A stretch of 47,335 nucleotides of DNA from CAYFMP01 sp964344215 (GTDB taxonomy: Bacteria > Pseudomonadota > Alphaproteobacteria > Rhodospirillales > Casp-alpha2): NCBI GenBank assembly GCA_964344215.1, contig CAYFMP010000024.1:1-47335 (forward strand), in the 5' to 3' direction. Position 1 is the first letter of the stretch. Every line of letters starts with the position of its first letter. The notes below the pieces were generated by a model. It saw only the letters and a program-made list of their open reading frames with translations. It ran no database searches and had not been told where the DNA came from. Positions 42,399-47,335 of this stretch are shown here, piece by piece. A program made the position numbers and the translations under genes.

Positions 42399-42875
42399 TT
42401 ACCCACAACCGTCGCTGTTGTCGACGCGGCCGCGGACGACCGTGACCTCTTCGACATAATCGCTTCGCAGTTCGCGATTGATCTTTTCACGAAGTCTCGC
42501 CGCCGTCACTGCGCCGGTGATGTTCCGCCACTCCACGCGTTTCAGGACATGGTCGCCGAGCGACGCGTTCAGCGTCGCTACGATTCGGGGCACATGGGAG
42601 CAGACGATCCGGGCCAGGGTGGGATCCTCGAACGCCAGTTTGATGCTGACGAACTTGGTGATCGCCTCGTATTCGCCTGCCTTGACATAGACGGCCACCG
42701 GCTCCAACGGCACCTCGGAAAGTTTCCGAGTGGCCAAGACTTGCTCTTGCGTTGCACCGAGTTCGGCCTGTTCGGCGAGGTCGCGGTTGTGCAGCCACAC
42801 CAACAGGCCAATGCCGGCCGACAGGACGACGGCACCGGCACCGAGCCAAATCAATAGGCGATGAAAGGGGCTCAC
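42399..42875 (-). CDS. Single-pass membrane protein, FliL-like layout, paralogue B
   Basis: A 158-residue protein with one membrane helix (about 7-28) and a periplasmic domain containing LSEVPLEPVAVYVKAGEYEAITKFVSIKLAFED, then RLREKINRELRSDYVEEVTVVRG. It shares its plan with the 40810-41412 gene. The design recalls FliL, a membrane protein next to flagellar stators, but sequence support is weak. The start is GTG at 42875 with a strong GGAGGTG ribosome-binding site. Function unknown. Confidence 0.65.
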   Translation of the reverse strand: MSPFHRLLIWLGAGAVVLSAGIGLLVWLHNRDLAEQAELGATQEQVLATRKLSEVPLEPVAVYVKAGEYEAITKFVSIKLAFEDPTLARIVCSHVPRIVATLNASLGDHVLKRVEWRNITGAVTAARLREKINRELRSDYVEEVTVVRGRVDNSDGCG

Positions 42876-42964
42876 CGGCCCACCTCCCGCAAACGGCCCA
42901 AATCCAACTCTTCGAGTCTAACGCGGGCGACTGTCGGGTTCCTGACAACGCCGGCTTGGTTGGA

Positions 42965-44266
42965 TCAGGCGCTCCGGTAGAGCTTGGTCAACACGAACTC
43001 CCGGTGGCCGAGCGCCTCGGCCGCCGTCAGCCGGCCGTTGCAGGTTCTGATGCAGATGTCGATCAGCGCGTCGCCGGCCTGGTTGAGGTTCATGTCGCGG
43101 CGAAGGATGCCGGAAACGTCGAGGTCGAGGTGTTCGGGCATGGTCCGCGCCGTCCGCGGATTGGCCGAAAGCTTGATCACCGGCTCGATCGGGTTGCCGA
43201 TGATATTGCCCTGTCCGGTCGGGAACAGGTGCACCACGAAGCCGGCCGCCGCCTGCAAGGTGACGCACTCGGCCGCGGCCGATGAGGTGTCCATGAAGTA
43301 GAGCCCGGCGCCCTTCCGCGGTTGTTCGGCCGGCCCCAGGACGTCGATGTATTTGGTCTTCTTGCCGATCTTCTCGAGGTTGCCGAACGCTTTCTCCTCG
43401 ATGGTCGTCAGGCCGCCCTGGATGTTGCCCTTGGTCGGCTGGCTTTCCGAAAGGTCGGAGGTCTTGTAGGGCTCGATGACCTCGTTCATGTAGGCGTTGA
43501 AGGTCTTGAGGAACTTCTGTCCGACCGCCTTGGTCTTGGCGCGGCTGGCGCAGACGTGTTCGGCGCCGGTGATCTCGGAGGTCTCGCCGAAACACGTGGT
43601 GGCGCCCCAGGCGTCCATCTTGTCGATGAAGTTGCCGACGGTGGGGTTCGACGCCAGCCCTGACGTGGTGTCTGATTCGCCGCACTTGACCGACACCCAC
43701 AGTTCGTTGGCGCCGCACTTCTCGCGCTGCAGCTCGGATGCCCAGTGCAGGAACTCGCGGGCCTGGCGGCTGGCCGCCGCGATCGTCTTATGGTCGCCGT
43801 TCTGTTCGATGGCGAAGCCGGCGACCGGCTTGCCGGTCTTGGCGATGCCGTCGACGACGCGCTGCGTCCAGGCCGGCTCGATGCCGATGACGACGACGGC
43901 GGCGACGTTCGGGTTGCACCCGGTGCCGATCAGGGTCCGAAAGTGCAGTTCCAGGTCCTCACCGAACTGCAGCCGGCCGTAAGGGTGCGGCAGGGCCATC
44001 GTGCCCTTGATGTTGTGGGCGACCGCCTCGCAGGCGGCGTTTGAAAGATCGTCCAGCGGCAGGATGACGACGTGGTTTCTGACCCCGACCCGGCCGTTCT
44101 CGCGCCGGTAGCCCATAAAGGTCGGCTTGGCGCCGCGCTTGCGGGCCTTGGCGGCGTGCGATTTGGGAACGATCAGCCTGGCTCGCTCGACCAGCTGCGG
44201 GACCTTCGGCGACCCGGCCGGAACGGCGCGCGGCACCCGTTTCGCGGTTTTCGGTTTCCTCGCCAT
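42965..44266 (-). CDS. suyB: Sulfolactate sulfo-lyase large subunit (SuyB) or related UxaA-family dehydratase
   Basis: A 433-residue protein of the altronate/galactarate dehydratase C-terminal family. It has GYRRENGRVGVRNHV, then GTGCNPNVAAVVVIGIEP, SVKCGESDTTSGLASNPTVG and FPTGQGNIIGNPIEPVIKLS, which carry the cysteines expected to bind the metal centre. A separate small SAF-domain subunit gene ends 1 nt upstream. That split layout, with a short Lys-rich N-terminal leader here, matches SuyAB, which releases sulfite from 3-sulfolactate to give pyruvate. Another hydroxyacid dehydratase is possible. Confidence 0.78.
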   Translation of the reverse strand: MARKPKTAKRVPRAVPAGSPKVPQLVERARLIVPKSHAAKARKRGAKPTFMGYRRENGRVGVRNHVVILPLDDLSNAACEAVAHNIKGTMALPHPYGRLQFGEDLELHFRTLIGTGCNPNVAAVVVIGIEPAWTQRVVDGIAKTGKPVAGFAIEQNGDHKTIAAASRQAREFLHWASELQREKCGANELWVSVKCGESDTTSGLASNPTVGNFIDKMDAWGATTCFGETSEITGAEHVCASRAKTKAVGQKFLKTFNAYMNEVIEPYKTSDLSESQPTKGNIQGGLTTIEEKAFGNLEKIGKKTKYIDVLGPAEQPRKGAGLYFMDTSSAAAECVTLQAAAGFVVHLFPTGQGNIIGNPIEPVIKLSANPRTARTMPEHLDLDVSGILRRDMNLNQAGDALIDICIRTCNGRLTAAEALGHREFVLTKLYRSA

Positions 44267-44267
44267 C

Positions 44268-44555
44268 TCACCACCTCTTGGTCTTGACGTTGTGGACGTG
44301 GACGTGGCCGCCCTTGCTGATCGCCTTCACCGCGCGGCCGATGTCGTGGCCGTACTTGATGACGGTGTCGCCATCTCCGATGGTACCCAACGCCACCTTG
44401 TGGCCGATCGGCACCGCATCCAGGCATTTGAGCTTGATCGTCCTGTTGCCCTGCATGACCCATCCGGTCAACGCTTGGCCCCGTTTGACGCCCTCGACGA
44501 CGACGACGCCGACGGTGTCCTTCTTGTCGTGGACAAGGAAATGCGGTGCTGCCAA
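44268..44555 (-). CDS. suyA: Sulfolactate sulfo-lyase small subunit (SuyA), SAF domain
   Basis: A 95-residue subunit. The TTG at 44555 is chosen because GGAGGAGG lies 6-7 nt upstream and the product then starts AAPHFLVHDKKDTVGVVVVEG, the expected SuyA N-terminus. IPIGHKVALG-like text (VPIGHKVALGTIGDGD) and the C-terminal HVHVHNVKTKRW are typical of SuyA/UxaA N-terminal domains. It is the first gene of the pair and is transcribed from a promoter at 44616-44644. Confidence 0.82.
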   Translation of the reverse strand: MAAPHFLVHDKKDTVGVVVVEGVKRGQALTGWVMQGNRTIKLKCLDAVPIGHKVALGTIGDGDTVIKYGHDIGRAVKAISKGGHVHVHNVKTKRW

Positions 44556-44615
44556 CTGATCCTCCTCCGGCCGCAACGGTTGAACTGGATTCTCTTTAAG
44601 AATTCCTTTGTCGGC

Positions 44616-44644
44616 AACCTACGCCCGGGGTCCGTGAGAGTCAA
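44616..44644 (-). promoter_or_regulatory. Promoter of suyAB
   Basis: On the minus strand, TTGACT (44644-44639) and TAGGTT (44621-44616) are separated by 17 nt. The -35 box lies 2 nt from the palindromic operator. A second, weaker ATTCT-N5-AGAAT element (44589-44603) lies just past the expected transcript start near 44609 and could strengthen repression. Confidence 0.55.
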
Positions 44645-44646
44645 CT

Positions 44647-44673
44647 AATTCTTATAACTCTTATATAAGAATT
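44647..44673. promoter_or_regulatory. Palindromic operator between suyA and the gntR gene
   Basis: AATTCTTATA (44647-44656), a 7-nt spacer and TATAAGAATT (44664-44673) form a perfect 10-bp inverted repeat. It lies exactly between the two divergent -35 boxes, so a bound GntR dimer could block both promoters. It is the most A+T-rich stretch for several kilobases. Confidence 0.7.
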
Positions 44674-44702
44674 TTGACTTTCGACCTGGGTCATGAGATA
44701 AC
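44674..44702 (+). promoter_or_regulatory. Promoter of the gntR regulator gene
   Basis: TTGACT (44674-44679) and GATAAC (44697-44702) are separated by 17 nt. The expected transcript start falls on or next to the ATG at 44709, and there is no ribosome-binding site before it, so the mRNA may be leaderless. Confidence 0.5.
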
Positions 44703-44708
44703 GAGAAC

Positions 44709-45440
44709 ATGAAGGCTCCAACCGTGCAATCGGGTGCCGGTCCGCTTTACGCCCAGGTCCATGCGGCGATCGTGGCGGCGATCGTCGACGGCCGCTGGCA
44801 GCCGGGCGATGGTCTGCCGAGCGAGACTCAACTGGCGGCGGAATACGGCGTCAGCCAGGGCACCGTCAGAAAAGCGCTCGACGCGCTCGTCGCAGACAAT
44901 CTGGTCGTACGTCACCAGGGCCGCGGAACCTTCGTCGCCGCCCACACGCCGCAACGCGAACTCTTTCACTTCTTCCACATTGCGGGCGAGGACGGGACGC
45001 GCCAGCTACCGGTGACCAGCCGCATCGTTGGGCGCGAGCGACGCCGTGGCAGCGCCGGGGAATGCGCCCGGCTCGGGCTGCCGACGGGCGCCCGCGTATT
45101 CAACCTGATCCGGGTCCGCGATCTGGGCGGCCACGCCGTCATCCTCGAGAACATCGTCGTTCCAGCGCGCCTGTTCCCCGGCCTCGGCGACGACGGAGAC
45201 CTGCCCAACGAGCTCTACCAGCTCTTTGAGGAGGACTACGGCGTCACCATTCACCGCGCCGTCGAGCAGCTTCGCGCCGTCGCCGCCGGGCGCGACGTGG
45301 CCCGGCACCTGAGCGTAACGGCAGGCACGCCGCTCCTGGAGATCGACCGCCTCGCCGAGACTCTCGACGGCACGCCCGTGGAGTGGCGTCTGAGCCTTCT
45401 CGACAGCGCCGAGCACTACTACTTGAGCGAGATCGTCTGA
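44709..45440 (+). CDS. GntR/HutC-family transcriptional regulator
   Basis: A 243-residue repressor-type regulator. A winged helix-turn-helix occupies about 12-77, with PLYAQVHAAIVAAIVDGRWQ, LPSETQLAAEYGVSQGTVRKAL and RHQGRGTFVA. A UTRA ligand-binding domain follows (about 95-238), with VFNLIRVRD, LPNELYQLFEEDYGVTI and GTPLLEIDRLAETLDGTPVEW. It is divergent from suyAB and most likely represses that operon and itself through the shared palindrome. The ligand is probably sulfolactate or a related acid. Confidence 0.9.
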   Translation: MKAPTVQSGAGPLYAQVHAAIVAAIVDGRWQPGDGLPSETQLAAEYGVSQGTVRKALDALVADNLVVRHQGRGTFVAAHTPQRELFHFFHIAGEDGTRQLPVTSRIVGRERRRGSAGECARLGLPTGARVFNLIRVRDLGGHAVILENIVVPARLFPGLGDDGDLPNELYQLFEEDYGVTIHRAVEQLRAVAAGRDVARHLSVTAGTPLLEIDRLAETLDGTPVEWRLSLLDSAEHYYLSEIV

Positions 45441-45462
45441 CCCGGCGTTCCAGCTCCTGCTT

Positions 45463-47043
45463 CTACGCCAGGAAGCCGAGCAGCTTGCCGTAACGCCGGG
45501 TCAACTGGTCGGGATCGGCGCTCTTGTTGACGAGATCGAAGGCGCCACGGGTCCTGGGGCCGACGACGCCGTCCAGCTTCAGGGGCCGGAAACCGCCTCC
45601 GGCGCTCCTCGGGCCGAGTGCGTTCAAGGTCTCCTGCAACACCACCGCCTCCTCGCGGCGGCCCGGCCAGCGTCCACGCCCGCCCCGTCGGGTATCGCGG
45701 AACAAAGGCCCGAAGACGTCGGCCGTCGCGTCGCCGAGGCGGGCGTTGTCGCCGCTTCGCCGCGCCTGCCGGGCGAACTCGTGGAACCGGCCCAGGGCCG
45801 TGCCCTCGTCGATGCGATCGGGGCCGTGGCGGACGACGGCGTCGCGCAGAGCGGCGCGGGTCCTGGGCCCGAAAACGCCGTCGGTCTTGAGAGGACGGCG
45901 CGGCCGCATTTCTTCGGTGCGCCGGTCCTCTCCGTCGAGGCCGGTCCCGGCCAGCAGGTTAAGGCCGTCCTGCAACTGCCTGACCGGACCGGTGAAGCGC
46001 CGCCCATCGGAACGCTCGACCATGCGCCGCGCGACCCGCTCCAGACCGTCGTCGAGGGTTCGGCCGTCGCGGCCCAGGGCCGGGCTCGGCGTCTGGGCGA
46101 CGGGGCGCTTCGGCGTCGGCTCGATCATCCGGCCGGTGGCGTCGCGCCCGACCGGCTCGGTGCCGTAGACGTCCTCGAAGAAAGCCGTCTCGGCCTCGAA
46201 CAGCTCGGCGCGGCGGGCGTCGCCGGCGTTCAGCCGCAGCCGCGCCTGCATTACCTGGCGGGCCTCGTCCTCGGTCCACCTGCCGACCGGCTTCAGCAGG
46301 ATGTCGTCGGCCGGATCGCCCGGTTCGGTCACCTTCTTCACGAAGGCCCGCGCCTCCGGCGTGTCGCGCCTGGTTTCCGCTTCTCGCTCGGAGTCTGGAT
46401 CGGGAGACGAAGGAGCGGCGGCGGTCTTTTCGGGCTGGCCGGAGGCCGGTGGTTCGGGGCTGTCGGTCGCCGACTGTTCGTCGCCGTCTTCCTCCCGCTT
46501 TCTCGCGGCGCGGTCCTTCTTCTGCTGTTCGACGATGCGCGCGAAACCGCCCTCGGCGGCCGGTCCGCCCATCTCGCCCTCGATCGGGTTGTCGGCCAGC
46601 GGCGGCTGCGGGCCGCGCGCCTTGGCGAGGGCGTCGCCGCCGGCGCTGCCGATCCAGCCCATCTTGCGAAGGTCTTTCTTGTCGAACTCGCTGGCGAGCT
46701 TCCGGTCGAGGCCGGCGGCGTCGAGGGCGCCTTGCGCGAAATCGACGCAGTTGTCGGTGGTGATGTTGTACTTGCCGGGGTCCTTCTTGGCCCGGTCGAT
46801 GTAGGCCTGGACCTTGGCCGCCTGCCCGGCGGTGAGTTCGATATCACTATGGATGATTTCCCCGCCGCGCACCCGCTCGGTGTCGTCGCGGATCTCGGCC
46901 TCAAGGTTGCCGATGCCGAGCTTGCCGTCCCTGGCGTACTTGCCCCAGGCCTGGTTGTCGAGGCCGGGTCCGGCGACGTCGACGGAGAAGTGTCCGACCG
47001 GCCCCTCGGGGTCGGCGTAGATGGTCAGAAAGTATTTACTCAC
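45463..47043 (-). CDS. Modular protein: permuted NlpC/P60-like N-terminus and peptidoglycan-binding repeats
   Basis: A 526-residue protein. The N-terminal 140 residues have a histidine at 18 (PVGHFSVDV) and NCVDFA with C99, an order seen in LRAT-like, circularly permuted NlpC/P60 cysteine enzymes. A low-complexity Pro/Glu/Ala/Lys linker spans about 150-240. The C-terminal half has two repeats resembling peptidoglycan-binding domains (LKTDGVFGPRTRAALRD and LKLDGVVGPRTRGAFDLV), each preceded by an LQ-rich helix. No signal peptide is seen. The start is GTG at 47043 with AAGGAAA upstream. It could be a cell-wall amidase or a secreted effector; both are inferences. Confidence 0.6.
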   Translation of the reverse strand: MSKYFLTIYADPEGPVGHFSVDVAGPGLDNQAWGKYARDGKLGIGNLEAEIRDDTERVRGGEIIHSDIELTAGQAAKVQAYIDRAKKDPGKYNITTDNCVDFAQGALDAAGLDRKLASEFDKKDLRKMGWIGSAGGDALAKARGPQPPLADNPIEGEMGGPAAEGGFARIVEQQKKDRAARKREEDGDEQSATDSPEPPASGQPEKTAAAPSSPDPDSEREAETRRDTPEARAFVKKVTEPGDPADDILLKPVGRWTEDEARQVMQARLRLNAGDARRAELFEAETAFFEDVYGTEPVGRDATGRMIEPTPKRPVAQTPSPALGRDGRTLDDGLERVARRMVERSDGRRFTGPVRQLQDGLNLLAGTGLDGEDRRTEEMRPRRPLKTDGVFGPRTRAALRDAVVRHGPDRIDEGTALGRFHEFARQARRSGDNARLGDATADVFGPLFRDTRRGGRGRWPGRREEAVVLQETLNALGPRSAGGGFRPLKLDGVVGPRTRGAFDLVNKSADPDQLTRRYGKLLGFLA

Positions 47044-47104
47044 GGTATGTTTCCTTCCGTTTAGGTTGTGCTAGAGTGCGGAGAACGATGATAGGAGGTT
47101 CGCC

Positions 47105-47335
47105 ATGCTCCCCCGCTGGTGCGCCGCCTTGGCGGCAGCGGTGATGGCCGCGGGCGTCCTCGGAGGAAGCACCGCGGCCGGTAAAGTGAATTCCTTCCCG
47201 CCGGGAACCGTGTTCCGGGACTGCGACGTCTGCCCGGAGCTGGTGGTGGTGCCGGCCGGCTCGTTCGTCATGGGCTCGGAACGCGGCAAGCCGACGGAGC
47301 GCCCCGTCCACCGCGTCACCATCGCCAGGCCGTTC
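47105..47335 (+). CDS. Formylglycine-generating-enzyme (SUMF1) family protein, N-terminal part
   Basis: The frame runs from ATG at 47105, after a TAGGAGG ribosome-binding site, to the window edge, giving 77 residues. A signal peptide (about 1-25, LAAAVMAAGVLGGSTAA) is followed by FRDCDVCPELVVVPAGSFVMGS and RPVHRVTIARPF, the standard opening of SUMF1/FGE-sulfatase domains. Exported bacterial members are often not true formylglycine enzymes but C-type-lectin-like folds. Catalytic cysteines would lie beyond the window. Confidence 0.85.
   Translation, partial: MLPRWCAALAAAVMAAGVLGGSTAAGKVNSFPPGTVFRDCDVCPELVVVPAGSFVMGSERGKPTERPVHRVTIARPF

Noticed and set aside
1..47335. tRNA, rRNA, CRISPR arrays and prophage genes
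   Set aside because: I looked for cloverleaf ends, rRNA-like conserved strings, regularly spaced repeats and integrase or phage structural motifs, and saw none.

Overview
The window is high-GC DNA from an alphaproteobacterium, most likely of the Rhodospirillales type. The clues are an RpoH-type sigma factor next to a Usg-like protein, a near-complete hopanoid locus built around hpnCDE and shc, and tightly packed operons with 4-nt overlaps. No rRNA, tRNA, CRISPR array or phage gene was seen, so the genus is not resolved.

Layout. 0-3.6 kb: the end of an unknown gene, a type I secretion adaptor (HlyD family), a 264-bp palindromic MITE-like repeat, and a MotA/MotB-like proton-channel pair. 3.6-6.4 kb: a metallo-beta-lactamase-fold hydrolase, a usg-like gene, and rpoH behind a strong promoter with a long leader. 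6.5-9 kb: lipid-trafficking genes, an MlaA-like protein and two tandem MlaC-like proteins. 9-13.3 kb: a minus-strand operon of hpnN (RND lipid exporter), a CDP-alcohol phosphotransferase and hpnL. 13.5-18.7 kb: two further CDP-alcohol phosphotransferases, a phosphonopyruvate decarboxylase, a PhnY/TmpA-like dioxygenase, a DMT-family permease and a MobA-like nucleotidyltransferase. 18.8-29.6 kb: the core hopanoid genes hpnA, ispH-hpnH (plus strand) and hpnM-hpnC-hpnB-hpnD-hpnE-shc-hpnG (minus strand).

29.9-33.1 kb: a small orphan protein, a core-MetE-like methyltransferase, and a two-gene A+T-rich cassette (membrane protein plus HAD hydrolase) that looks acquired. 33.2-37.9 kb: a polyamine-type ABC transporter (potD-potA-potB-potC), followed by a DadA-like amine/amino-acid oxidase and a hydroxyacid-oxoacid transhydrogenase. 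40.8-42.9 kb: two related single-pass membrane proteins flanking a Sel1-repeat protein. 43-45.4 kb: a sulfolactate sulfo-lyase (suyAB) pair, divergent from its probable GntR regulator, with a clear palindromic operator between the promoters. 45.5-47.3 kb: a large peptidoglycan-binding protein with a permuted NlpC/P60-like N-terminus, and the start of a formylglycine-generating-enzyme-like protein.

How the genes fit together. From 6.5 to 29.6 kb nearly everything concerns envelope lipids. FPP is made into squalene (HpnD, HpnC, HpnE), cyclised (Shc), extended with adenosine (HpnH), trimmed (HpnG) and probably moved to the outer membrane (HpnN, HpnM). Inserted in this locus is a set of genes that would be expected for making and attaching a phosphonate head group: Ppd, an NTP transferase, CDP-alcohol phosphotransferases and a phosphonate-type hydroxylase. 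I regard this embedded phosphonolipid-like module as the best candidate for an undescribed system. PEP mutase and the aminotransferase are not in the window, so the assignment is an inference.
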